From: Nonomuraea rubra
Lineage (GTDB): Bacteria > Actinomycetota > Actinomycetes > Streptosporangiales > Streptosporangiaceae
Reading direction: 5' to 3'
DNA: 64,000 nt
Assembly: GCF_014207985.1 (NCBI RefSeq)
Contig: NZ_JACHMI010000001.1
Coordinates: 1,719,001 to 1,783,000 of the forward strand
Shown here in pieces: positions 7,820 through 15,843 of the stretch; position 1 is the stretch's first letter; the number at the start of each line of letters is the position of its first letter. Made by a program: the position numbers and the translations under genes. Under the pieces are notes generated by a model, which was not told where the DNA came from, did no database searches, and saw only the letters and a list, made by a program, of their open reading frames with translations.

Positions 7820-9079
7820 TCAGTGATCGGGCAGCCAGTTGCCGTGCAGGCCGAGGGGCACCCTGGCCGGGAGGTGGACCCGCGCGACGGGCTCGCCGGT
7901 GAAGTCCTGCGCCGAGAGGATCACCAGGTCGGCGGCCCCGCGCTCGGCGTCGTGCACGTACGTCAGCAGGAACCCCTCGTCCTCACCCGCACCCGTACCC
8001 GCGAACACGGCCTCCCCGACCGCCGCATCCCTGCCGAACCCGTGCACCTCGGCCGTCCCCCGCTCCAGGTCGTGCTTGACCAGGGCGTTGGTGAAGGCGT
8101 CGTCGGACGGTTTTCCCTCGGGCGTGAACGGGATCCCGTACAGGGCGGTCGCGGCCGCATAGCCGTACCGGTACGGCAGGGTGGCCCGCGCCTCGTTCAC
8201 GCGGGGGAAGTCCTGGGGCCGGTCGTCGAGCCGCCGCTGCCGGATGCCGTCCGGCGTGATCGTCCAGCGGTCCAGCGCGGGCCGGATCGCCCCGGGGTCG
8301 GCGGGATCGAACGGCCCCTCGGCCGTGACCACATCGACCACGACGCCGTCGCCGTCGTCGTAGGCGTTGAGCGTGTGGCTGACGTGCACGGGCTCGACGT
8401 CCACCCAGCGCACCTCACCACCGGCCCGCGGCATCACGCCCACCCGCGTCGGGTGCCCGGGCAGCCACCGGCACTCGAACCCGTCGAACCCCAGCGGAGT
8501 GTCCCACAACACCACGTGCGACTCGGTGAGCGCGAAGTCGTGCAGGAACGGTGTCCTGGTCATGGGGATGGTGGTGGTCCTGGCGACGTTCCCGCCGGTG
8601 TCGGTCACGATGTGCTGGACGAAATCGTGGCCCGGCATGTACGACAGCGAGTGCAGCTCGCCGGTGAGCGGGTCGTGCTTGGAGTGCGCCCCCGCCGTGA
8701 ACCCCTGGGCCGTGCCGCCCAGGTCGCACGGGCCCACCGTGTTCAGCTCCGCGTCCAGCTCGGCGGGCGGCAGGCCACCCTCGGCCAGGGCGAAGACGCG
8801 CCGGGCGTGCTCGAACACGTGCACCATGGGCGCGAAGCCCGGCGTCCGTACGAACCGGTTCCTGTACCACTCGGCCCGGCCGTCCCGCAGCCGCACGCCG
8901 TGGACCATGCCCTGGCCCATGCCCCAGATGTGCACGGCGGGGTCCTCGACGTTCAGCGGGTTCGGGCCGTTGCGCAGGTAGCGGCCGTTCAGCTCGGCGG
9001 GGATCCGGCCGGTGACGGGGAGGTCGAAGGCGGTGACCTCTTCGGTGACGGGGGCGAAGGCCCCTTCCAGGTACTTCAT
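7820..9079 (-). CDS. Carotenoid cleavage oxygenase family protein
   Basis: A 419-residue non-haem iron dioxygenase of the RPE65/lignostilbene/carotenoid oxygenase family, which splits double bonds in carotenoids, apocarotenoids or stilbenes. The N-terminal LNGRYLRNGPNP motif and four blocks carrying the iron-binding histidines are visible: AHSKHDPLTGELHS, FLHDFALTESH, VHVSHTLNAYDDG and GLHGNWLPD at the extreme C-terminus. The start is the ATG before KYLEGAF; upstream codons are repetitive and unlike the family. No carotenoid-synthesis genes are nearby, so the substrate is open. The downstream GntR-TetR gene is the likely local regulator. Confidence 0.88.
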   Translation of the reverse strand: MKYLEGAFAPVTEEVTAFDLPVTGRIPAELNGRYLRNGPNPLNVEDPAVHIWGMGQGMVHGVRLRDGRAEWYRNRFVRTPGFAPMVHVFEHARRVFALAEGGLPPAELDAELNTVGPCDLGGTAQGFTAGAHSKHDPLTGELHSLSYMPGHDFVQHIVTDTGGNVARTTTIPMTRTPFLHDFALTESHVVLWDTPLGFDGFECRWLPGHPTRVGVMPRAGGEVRWVDVEPVHVSHTLNAYDDGDGVVVDVVTAEGPFDPADPGAIRPALDRWTITPDGIRQRRLDDRPQDFPRVNEARATLPYRYGYAAATALYGIPFTPEGKPSDDAFTNALVKHDLERGTAEVHGFGRDAAVGEAVFAGTGAGEDEGFLLTYVHDAERGAADLVILSAQDFTGEPVARVHLPARVPLGLHGNWLPDH

Positions 9080-9227
9080 GCGAGCACCGTACGAACCACG
9101 GCGCCCCACCCCGGCGCCACGCGGAACATCACCGGGCTGTGCACTAGTGCAAGGCCTGCGCCCGGCGGGGCGCACGGCGCCCGCACGGCACCGGCGTGGC
9201 GTCCGCACGGCGAGGCGCACGGCGCCC

Positions 9228-9291
9228 GCATGGCGTCCCGCGTGCATGGCGTCCCGCGTGCACGGCGTCCCGCGTGCACGGCGTCCCGCAC
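9228..9291. repeat. Four 16-bp tandem repeats upstream of the carotenoid oxygenase gene
   Basis: Four head-to-tail 16-bp copies (9228, 9244, 9260, 9276), unit GCAYGGCGTCCCGCGT, differing mostly at one C/T position. Degenerate copies extend to about 9165. They lie about 150 bp upstream of the oxygenase start, inside a 311-bp gap with no other gene. Confidence 0.85.
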
Positions 9292-9335
9292 ACCTGTCGG
9301 CACGTCCACGCGACCCCGGTCTCGTGCATGCCGCA

Positions 9336-9375
9336 GCCCGGGCCCTGCGCGCAGGGGTGCGCGCAGGGCCCGGGC
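9336..9375 (-). terminator. 17-bp perfect hairpin after tex
   Basis: Left arm GCCCGGGCCCTGCGCGC (9336-9352), loop AGGGGT, perfectly complementary right arm (9359-9375). It begins 15 bp past the tex stop on the minus strand and is the strongest terminator-like structure I found in the window. Confidence 0.85.
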
Positions 9376-9390
9376 CGTTGTGCGTTCGTG

Positions 9391-11889
9391 CTAGCGGTTG
9401 TCGCCGGTCAGGCCCGCCTTGCGCAGGGCCTCGGCCATGGCGCCGGTCGGTGCGGGCCGGTCCTGACGGCGCTGGCCGCCCCGGCCGTCACCGCGCCCGC
9501 GCTGGCCACCGTCGCCATTGCGCTGACCATCGCCCCTGCCACGACCACCGTCACCGCGGCCACCGTCACCGCGGCCACCGTTCCCGCGCCCGCCATCACC
9601 GCGACCGCCATCACCGCGACCACCGTCACCTCGGCCGCTCCCGCGACCGCCGTCACCACGCGCCCCCTGGCCGCGCCCAGGCTGGCCGTCGCCGCGCCCT
9701 TGGCGGCCGGCGCCCTTGCGAGGCCCCTCGCCGCCCTGCTGGGCCGCGGTCTCGTCCTCCAGCCGCAACGTCAGGGAGATGCGCTTGCGCGGGATGTCCA
9801 CGTCGAGCACCTTCACGCGGACGATGTCACCGGGCTTGACCACGTCACGCGGGTCCTTGACGTAGTTGCGCGACATGGCCGACACGTGCACGAGCCCGTC
9901 CTGGTGCACGCCGACGTCGACGAACGCGCCGAACGCCGCCACGTTGGTGACCACGCCTTCCAGGATCATGCCGGACGTGAGGTCGGAGATCTTCTCCACG
10001 CCCTCCTTGAAGGTGGCGGTCTTGAAGGCGGGACGCGGGTCGCGGCCCGGCTTCTCCAGCTCGCGCAGGATGTCGGTGACCGTCGGCAGGCCGAAGGTCT
10101 CGTCGGTGAAGTCGTCGGGCCGCAGCGTGCGCAGCGCCGCCGTGTTGCCGATCAGCGCCTTGAGGTCGGTCTTGGCGGAGGTCAGGATGCGCCGCACCAC
10201 GGGGTAGGACTCGGGGTGCACGCTCGACATGTCGAGCGGGTCGTCGCCGCCGCGGATGCGCAGGAAGCCCGCGCACTGCTCGAACGCCTTCGGCCCGAGG
10301 CGCGGCACGCTCTTGAGCGCCGCGCGGGTGCGGAAGGGGCCGTTGGCGTCGCGGTGCCGGACGATGCTCTCCGCCAGCGTGGAGCCGATGCCGGACACGC
10401 GGGTGAGCAGGGGCGCCGAGGCGGTGTTGACGTCGACGCCGACGGCGTTGACGGCGTCCTCGACGACCGCGTCGAGCGAGCGGGAGAGCTTGGACTCGGC
10501 CAGGTCGTGCTGGTACTGGCCGACGCCGATCGACTTGGGATCGATCTTGACCAGCTCGGCCAGCGGGTCCTGAAGGCGCCGGGCGATGGAGACCGCGCCG
10601 CGCAGCGACACGTCGAGCTCGGGCAGCTCCTGCGAGGCGTAGGGGGAGGCCGAGTAGACCGAGGCGCCCGCCTCCGAGACCACGATCTTGGTGAGCCCGG
10701 GCATGTGCTGGATCAGCTCGCCGGCCAGCTTGTCGGTCTCGCGCGAGGCCGTGCCGTTGCCGATGGCGACCAGCTCGACGCCGTGCCGCTGCGCGAGCGC
10801 GCCCAGCACCGCCAGCGACTGGTCCCACTGCCGCTTGGGCTCGTGGGGGTAGATGGTGGCCGTCTCGACGACCTTGCCGGTGGCGTCGACCACGGCGACC
10901 TTGACGCCCGTACGCAAGCCGGGGTCGAGCCCCATCGTCGGCCGCGCGCCGGCCGGAGCGGCGAGCAGCAGGTCGCGCAGGTTGGTCGCGAACACCCGCA
11001 CCGCCTCGTCCTCGGCCGCCTGCCACAGCCGCATGCGCAGGTCGATGCCCAGGTGCACGAGGATGCGGGTGCGCCAGGCCCAGCGCACGGTCTCGCTCAG
11101 CCACTTGTCGGCCGGCCGGCCCTGGTCGGAGACGCCGAACCGGGAGGCGATGCGCAGCTCGTAGTCGGGGCTGTCGTCGGGCTCCAGGGTGACGGAGAGG
11201 ATCTCCTCCTTCTCGCCCCTGAACATGGCCAGGATCCGGTGCGAGGGCAGCTTGGTGAACGGCTCGCCGAACTCGAAGTAGTCGGAGAACTTGGCCCCCG
11301 CCTCCTCCTTGCCCTCGCGCACCTTCGACACCAGCCGCCCGTGGCTCCAGAACTGCTCGCGCAGCCCGCCGATGAGGTCGGCGTCCTCCGCGAAGCGCTC
11401 GATCAGGATGGCTCTGGCCCCTTCGAGCGCGGCGCCCGCGTCGGCGACGCCCTCGGTGACGAAGCCCTCGGCGGTGGCCGCCGGGTCGAGCGTGGGGTCG
11501 GCGAGGAGCTGGTCGGCCAGCGGCTCCAGCCCCAGCTCGCGGGCGATCTGCGCCTTGGTGCGCCGCTTGGGCTTGTACGGCAGGTAGATGTCCTCGAGCC
11601 TGGCCTTGGTCTCGGCGGCCATGATCTGCTCGCGCAGCTCGTCGTCGAGCTTGCCCTGAGACTCGATGGACTCCAGGATCGCCGCCCTGCGCTCCTCGAG
11701 CTCGCGCAGGTAACGCAGCCGCTCCTCCAGCGTGCGCAGTTGCGCGTCGTCGAGGGTGCCGGTGGCCTCTTTGCGGTATCGCGCGATGAACGGCACGGTC
11801 GCGCCGCCGTCGAGCAGGTCGACGGCCGCCTGCACCTGCCCTTCGCGTACGCCGAGCTCTGCGGCGATCCGCTGGTGAATAGAGAGCAC
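9391..11889 (-). CDS. tex: Tex family S1-domain RNA-binding protein
   Basis: An 832-residue Tex protein, a nucleic-acid-binding factor linked to transcription and RNA turnover. The order is normal: N-terminal helical region ([13 protein letters not shown]), YqgF-like RNase-H fold ([21 protein letters not shown]), two helix-hairpin-helix segments ([16 protein letters not shown]) and an S1 domain ([21 protein letters not shown]). The unusual part is the C-terminal ~110 residues, a tail of GRGDGG/GRGNGG repeats encoded by ~15-bp DNA repeats, ending in a conserved-looking [20 protein letters not shown] start. The amidohydrolase gene lies 27 bp upstream on the same strand; a strong hairpin follows. 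Confidence 0.93.
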   Translation of the reverse strand: MLSIHQRIAAELGVREGQVQAAVDLLDGGATVPFIARYRKEATGTLDDAQLRTLEERLRYLRELEERRAAILESIESQGKLDDELREQIMAAETKARLEDIYLPYKPKRRTKAQIARELGLEPLADQLLADPTLDPAATAEGFVTEGVADAGAALEGARAILIERFAEDADLIGGLREQFWSHGRLVSKVREGKEEAGAKFSDYFEFGEPFTKLPSHRILAMFRGEKEEILSVTLEPDDSPDYELRIASRFGVSDQGRPADKWLSETVRWAWRTRILVHLGIDLRMRLWQAAEDEAVRVFATNLRDLLLAAPAGARPTMGLDPGLRTGVKVAVVDATGKVVETATIYPHEPKRQWDQSLAVLGALAQRHGVELVAIGNGTASRETDKLAGELIQHMPGLTKIVVSEAGASVYSASPYASQELPELDVSLRGAVSIARRLQDPLAELVKIDPKSIGVGQYQHDLAESKLSRSLDAVVEDAVNAVGVDVNTASAPLLTRVSGIGSTLAESIVRHRDANGPFRTRAALKSVPRLGPKAFEQCAGFLRIRGGDDPLDMSSVHPESYPVVRRILTSAKTDLKALIGNTAALRTLRPDDFTDETFGLPTVTDILRELEKPGRDPRPAFKTATFKEGVEKISDLTSGMILEGVVTNVAAFGAFVDVGVHQDGLVHVSAMSRNYVKDPRDVVKPGDIVRVKVLDVDIPRKRISLTLRLEDETAAQQGGEGPRKGAGRQGRGDGQPGRGQGARGDGGRGSGRGDGGRGDGGRGDGGRGNGGRGDGGRGDGGRGRGDGQRNGDGGQRGRGDGRGGQRRQDRPAPTGAMAEALRKAGLTGDNR

Positions 11890-11916
11890 TTGCCTGCCTT
11901 TCGATGGTCCCGCCGG

Positions 11917-13083
11917 TCAATTGTGCAGGACGACGCCGTCCTTCATGACCAGAGTGCGCGCAGGGTGAACGACCACCGCCTCCGCCGGGCTCCCGGCGGG
12001 CACCACGACGAGGTCGGCCCGGTCGCCGGGAGCCAGGCCGTAGTCGTCGAGCCCCAGCGCCCGCGCGCCGCCGACGGTGGCGGCCTCCAGCGCCAGCTCG
12101 ATGTCGTCGTCCCTGCGGAACGTGCTGCGATAGGCGAGGTGCATGGCCCGCTCCAGCATGTCGCCGCTGCCGTACGGGCCCCACAGGTCGCGGATGCCGT
12201 CGTGCCCGCACGCGACCGTGACCCCGGCGGCCCGCAGCTTCTTGACGGGCGGCACGGGGAAGCTGTAGACGGCCGCCGTCACCACCGCGACGCCGGCCTC
12301 GGCCAGGCTCTCGGCCAGACGGTCCTGGTAGGCGTCGTCGAGCTGGCCCAGCGCGTACGCGTGGCTGACCGCGACCCTGCCGCCCAGCCCGAGCACCTTC
12401 GTCCGCTCGATGATCAGCTCCAGCTCCCACCCGCCCAGCGAGCCCCCGTCGTGCAGGTGGAGGTCGAGATGGGTGCCGTAGCGCCCGGCCAGGCCGAAGA
12501 CCAGGTCGAGGTGGCGCACCGGGTCGCGGTCGATGCCCGCCGGGTCGAGCCCGCCGACCGCCTCCACGCCGCTCTTCAGCGCCTCCTCCAGCAGCTCGGC
12601 CGTGCCCGGGTTGGTGAGCACGCCGTGCTGGGGGAAGGCGACCTGGCGCACGTCGATCGGGGAGCCCGCCGCGGCCTCGCGCACGGCCTCCACCCCCCGC
12701 AACCCCGCTTCCGGGTCGATGTCGGTGTGGGTGCGCACGTGCGTGGTGCCGGCCGCGCTCATGCGCTCCAGCAGCGCGGCGATCCTGGTCACGCTCGGCA
12801 CGCCCAGCTCGGCGCGGCGGCCGAGGTCGTTGGAGATGCGGCCGGAGAGCGTGTCGTCGGCGGAGTGGGGCACCCACGGCCCGCCGTAGAGGGTCTTGTC
12901 GAGATGGCAGTGGGCCTCGACGAGGCCGGGCAGGACGAGCTGCCCCGCCACGTCGAGGACCCGGGCGCCGGGTGCGTCGATCGGGCCGAGTGAGACCCGG
13001 TCGATGCGGCCGTCGCGGACCAGGATGTCGGCAGGCGCTCCGAGCCCCCAGGGGAGCCCGCCGCGCAGCAGCACGTCGGTCAT
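11917..13083 (-). CDS. Amidohydrolase, cytosine deaminase/AtzC-like
   Basis: A 388-residue metal-dependent hydrolase. It has the AHCHLDK metal site after the first beta strand, HTDID, a later histidine segment (LHLHDGG), SHAYAL, and the C-terminal metal aspartate in CGHDGIRDLWGPYG, the pattern of cytosine deaminase and N-isopropylammelide hydrolase. It should remove an amine from, or open, a nitrogen ring; the substrate is unknown. The start MTDVLLRGG is chosen over an ATG three codons earlier by family convention. It is separated by 1.7 kb from the DUF917/HyuA operon, which also points to cyclic-amide chemistry. Confidence 0.85.
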   Translation of the reverse strand: MTDVLLRGGLPWGLGAPADILVRDGRIDRVSLGPIDAPGARVLDVAGQLVLPGLVEAHCHLDKTLYGGPWVPHSADDTLSGRISNDLGRRAELGVPSVTRIAALLERMSAAGTTHVRTHTDIDPEAGLRGVEAVREAAAGSPIDVRQVAFPQHGVLTNPGTAELLEEALKSGVEAVGGLDPAGIDRDPVRHLDLVFGLAGRYGTHLDLHLHDGGSLGGWELELIIERTKVLGLGGRVAVSHAYALGQLDDAYQDRLAESLAEAGVAVVTAAVYSFPVPPVKKLRAAGVTVACGHDGIRDLWGPYGSGDMLERAMHLAYRSTFRRDDDIELALEAATVGGARALGLDDYGLAPGDRADLVVVPAGSPAEAVVVHPARTLVMKDGVVLHN

Positions 13084-13146
13084 GCCCAGCACCCTAAAGG
13101 GCGGGACCGACGATTTCGCTGCCTCTGGTGTGACGGTTCTGAAGAC

Positions 13147-13551
13147 CTACTCGACGACCAGCTTGACGGGGATGTTGCCGCGGGTGGCGTTGGAGTACGG
13201 GCACACCTGGTGGGTGGCCTCGACGAGCTCCCGCGCGACCTCCGGCGCGAGGTCGTCCGGCAGCTCCACCCTGAGCGTGGCGTCGAGCTGGAAGCCGCCC
13301 TTGCCGTTGGGCGACAGGCCGATCTCGGCCGTGACGGCGGCGTCGGAGACGTCGATCTGCTTGCTCCCGGCCACGAGCCGCAGCGCCGAGGCGAAGCAGG
13401 CGGCGTAACCGGCGGCGAACAGCTGCTCGGGGTTGGTGCCCTCGCCGTCGCCGCCCAGCTCCTTCTGGAGGGCGAGCTTGACGTCGAGCTTTCCGTCGGA
13501 GGAGACCGCGCGGGCGTCGCGGCCGGACGAGGTGGCGATTGCGGTGTACAT
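13147..13551 (-). CDS. ohr: Organic hydroperoxide resistance protein (Ohr/OsmC family)
   Basis: A 134-residue thiol peroxidase that reduces organic hydroperoxides. Both redox cysteines are in their family contexts: GYAACFASAL and HQVCPYSNATRGN. NPEQLFAAGYAACF is the Ohr signature. It is transcribed away from a TetR gene, and two perfect operator-like palindromes lie between the two. Ohr is most often controlled by a MarR-type OhrR; here the divergent TetR protein is the likely controller. Confidence 0.93.
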   Translation of the reverse strand: MYTAIATSSGRDARAVSSDGKLDVKLALQKELGGDGEGTNPEQLFAAGYAACFASALRLVAGSKQIDVSDAAVTAEIGLSPNGKGGFQLDATLRVELPDDLAPEVARELVEATHQVCPYSNATRGNIPVKLVVE

Positions 13552-13569
13552 GATCCCGGCTCCCTAGAT

Positions 13570-13611
13570 AGACAGACCTGTCTGTGCATCTGAGACTAGA
13601 CAGGTCTGTCT
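13570..13611. promoter_or_regulatory. Paired TetR operators between ohr and its regulator
   Basis: Two 14-bp dyads of the form AGACAG-N2-CTGTCT: 13570-13583 (centre AC) and 13598-13611 (centre GT). The second is the exact reverse complement of the first, with centres 28 bp apart. They fill the 74-bp gap between the ohr ATG and the TetR GTG, so one repressor can close both promoters. Confidence 0.82.
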
Positions 13612-13625
13612 GGTACCGTCAACAG

Positions 13626-14183
13626 GTGAGCGCAGAAACGCGGAGCCCGGCGCGGACCCGGGTGCTGGAGACCGCCGCCCGCCTGTTCTACGGCGAGGGC
13701 GTCCACGCGGTGGGCGTCGACCGGATCATCGCGGAGGCGGGCGTCGCGAAGGCGACCTTCTACCACCACTTCCCGAGCAAGGACGAGCTGGTCAGGGCCT
13801 ACATTCTCGATCAGAGCGCGAGGCAGCGCGGCCTGGCGGAGAGCATGCGCGAGGGATCACCGCGGGAGCGGCTGCTGGCCGTCTTCGCGTTCATGTGCGA
13901 GTTCGGCGCCGGCCCCGCCTACCGGGGCTGCGCGTTCGTCAACACGGCGGCCGAGTATCCCGACCCCGCGCATCCCGTCCGCCAGGCCATCGCCGAGCAC
14001 CGGCGCTGGAACCGCGACCTCTACCGCGACCTCCTGGCCGCCGACGGCCACCCGGACCCCGAGCGCACGGCCGACGTGCTGCTGCTGGTCAGGGACGGCC
14101 TCGTGGTCGGCTTCGACCTCGACGACCCCGCCACCGTCAGGGCCGCCGTCGACGAGACGCTCGCCCGCGTGCTGAGGCCCTGA
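13626..14183 (+). CDS. TetR family regulator, probable controller of ohr
   Basis: A 185-residue TetR protein. The helix-turn-helix (VDRIIAEAGVAKATFYHHFPSKDELV) occupies residues ~10-60 and the C-terminal domain contains GCAFVNTAAEYPDP, common in a TetR subgroup near oxidative-stress genes. Its cysteine in that motif is a possible peroxide sensor, which is inference. The GTG start is chosen because upstream in-frame codons would run through the operator pair; the transcript may have almost no leader. The stop falls within a 22-bp tandem repeat. Confidence 0.88.
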   Translation: MSAETRSPARTRVLETAARLFYGEGVHAVGVDRIIAEAGVAKATFYHHFPSKDELVRAYILDQSARQRGLAESMREGSPRERLLAVFAFMCEFGAGPAYRGCAFVNTAAEYPDPAHPVRQAIAEHRRWNRDLYRDLLAADGHPDPERTADVLLLVRDGLVVGFDLDDPATVRAAVDETLARVLRP

Positions 14184-14239
14184 GCAGCGCGTGCCGAGGC
14201 CCTGAGCAGCGCGTGCCGGGGCCCTGAACGGCGCGTGCC
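14174..14239. repeat. Three 22-bp tandem repeats across a stop codon
   Basis: Copies at 14174, 14196 and 14218; the first two are identical, the third has three changes and a decayed fourth follows. The first copy holds the last codons and stop of the TetR gene, the rest fills the gap to the convergent RpiB-like gene. Confidence 0.88.
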
Positions 14240-14249
14240 GCGGCGCTGA

Positions 14250-14684
14250 TCAGATGGCGTCGAGGTGGGCGACGTTCGCCACGTCGGCCGGGTCGGTGCT
14301 CGGGCGCCCCGCCAGCCAGGCGTCCAGGATCTCGTCCAGCACCACCTCCGAGGTGAGCCGGAGGCTGAGCGCCAGCACGTTGGCGTCGTTCCACTTGCGG
14401 GCGCCGTCGGCGGTGTAGGCGTCCACGCACAGGGCCGCGCGCACGCCGGGCACCTTGTTCGCGGCGATCGACGCGCCCGTGCCGGTCCAGCAGCAGACGA
14501 CCGCCTGCTCGGCGCGGCCCTCGCTGACGTCCCTGGCGGCCAGCTCGCAGGCCCACGCCCAGTCGTCGCGCTCGCCGTCGTCGAGCGCGCCGTGGGTCAC
14601 GACCTCGTGCCCCCGCCGGCGCAGCTCGGACACGACCCGCTCCGCCACGCCGTCCCTGCTGTCGGCAGCCACCGAAATCCGCAT
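14250..14684 (-). CDS. RpiB/LacA/LacB family sugar-phosphate isomerase
   Basis: A 144-residue protein with the family core GTGASIAANKVPGVRAALC followed by RKWNDANVLALSLR. Relatives interconvert ribose-5-phosphate and ribulose-5-phosphate or other pentose/hexose phosphates. The N-terminus (MRISVAADSRDGVAERV) differs from typical RpiB (normally MKIAIGSDHAG-like), so a sugar other than ribose is possible. The start is fixed by a strong GAAGGAGGAGG site just upstream. It is divergent from the DUF917 gene. Confidence 0.82.
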   Translation of the reverse strand: MRISVAADSRDGVAERVVSELRRRGHEVVTHGALDDGERDDWAWACELAARDVSEGRAEQAVVCCWTGTGASIAANKVPGVRAALCVDAYTADGARKWNDANVLALSLRLTSEVVLDEILDAWLAGRPSTDPADVANVAHLDAI

Positions 14685-14775
14685 GCGTCCCTCCTCCTTC
14701 ACCTTCCAGGGTAGAGGTGGCACGCGGCCGTGAGACTGGCGTCAGAAGGCCTTATGTGCTTGGTTGTGGCGACAT

Positions 14776-15843
14776 ATGCGACTTGAAATGAACGACATTC
14801 CGGCCCTCGCCCGCGGCTGCGCCGTGCTGGGCACCGGCGGCGGGGGAGACGTGCGTACGGGATCGCTGGCCGCGATCAGAGCCATCCGCGAGTACGGCCC
14901 CGTACCCCTGCTGAAACTCGACGACCTGCCGGGCGACGCGCTGATCCTGCCGCTGTCCGGCATCGGCGCGCCGACCGTCAGCCACGAGATGATCCACGGC
15001 GAGGACGAGCCGAAGCGCATCGCCGAGGAGGCCGAGCGCATCTTCGGCCGCCCGCCGAGCGCGATCATGTCCTCGGAGATCGGGGGCGCCAACGGCGTCG
15101 CGCCCGTCGCCTGGGCCGCCCAGCTCGGGGTGCCGCTGCTCGACGCCGACGGCATGGGCCGGGCCTTCCCCGAGGTCCAGATGGTCTCGATGTACGTGGC
15201 GGGGATCCCGGCCGACCTCGTGATCATGTCCGACGTGGCGGGCAACGTGGTGACGATCCGCCCGGTCGACGGGCTGTGGTCCGAGCGCATCGCGCGGGCC
15301 GTCTGCGTGGCGGCGGGCTCGCACGCGCTGATGTCCGACTACCTGCTGACCGCCGACCGGGCCAGGGGCGCGGTCATCGAGGGTACGGTCACCCGCGCCC
15401 TGGAGATCGGCCGGGCCACCGAGGGCGCGGCGGACCCGCTGGCCGCCCTGCGTGACCGCCTCGGCGCCACCAGGCTCATCACCGGCAAGCTGACCGACGT
15501 GGCGCGGCGCACCACGGGCGGCTTCGTCAGGGGCACGGCCACGATCGAGGGCACCGGCGACGACCGCGGCCGCCGCCTGACCCTGGAGCTGCAGAACGAG
15601 AACCTGGTCGCGGACGAGGGCGGCCGGATCCGCGCCATGGTGCCCGACCTCATCACGGTCGTGGACACCGAGACCGCCGCCGCCATCCAGACCGAGGCCC
15701 TGCGGTACGGCCAGCGCGTCACGGTCCTCGCCTGGCCCTGCGACCCGCTCTGGCGCACCCCGAAGGGTTTGGAGACGGCCGGGCCGCGGGCGTTCGGCTA
15801 CGACCTGGGCTACGTGCCCGTGGAGGAGCTGTCGCATGGCTGA
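14776..15843 (+). CDS. DUF917 family protein (S-methyl thiohydantoin desulfurase-like)
   Basis: A 355-residue protein with the DUF917 hallmarks: LARGCAVLGTGGGGD at the N-terminus, SEIGGANGVAP and the LLDADGMGRAFPE segment. The family usually accompanies or is fused to HyuA-like hydantoinases; one characterised member acts on thiohydantoin. The next gene starts 8 bp before this one ends, so the two are translationally coupled and likely form one enzyme or act in sequence. The ATG before RLEMNDI is preferred; a TTG four codons earlier and an ATG four codons later are alternatives. Confidence 0.85.
   Translation: MRLEMNDIPALARGCAVLGTGGGGDVRTGSLAAIRAIREYGPVPLLKLDDLPGDALILPLSGIGAPTVSHEMIHGEDEPKRIAEEAERIFGRPPSAIMSSEIGGANGVAPVAWAAQLGVPLLDADGMGRAFPEVQMVSMYVAGIPADLVIMSDVAGNVVTIRPVDGLWSERIARAVCVAAGSHALMSDYLLTADRARGAVIEGTVTRALEIGRATEGAADPLAALRDRLGATRLITGKLTDVARRTTGGFVRGTATIEGTGDDRGRRLTLELQNENLVADEGGRIRAMVPDLITVVDTETAAAIQTEALRYGQRVTVLAWPCDPLWRTPKGLETAGPRAFGYDLGYVPVEELSHG

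Noticed and set aside
9228-9291. Regular 16-bp repeats as a possible CRISPR array
   Set aside because: Copies are adjacent with no spacers, and no cas genes are present. I found no CRISPR array in the window.
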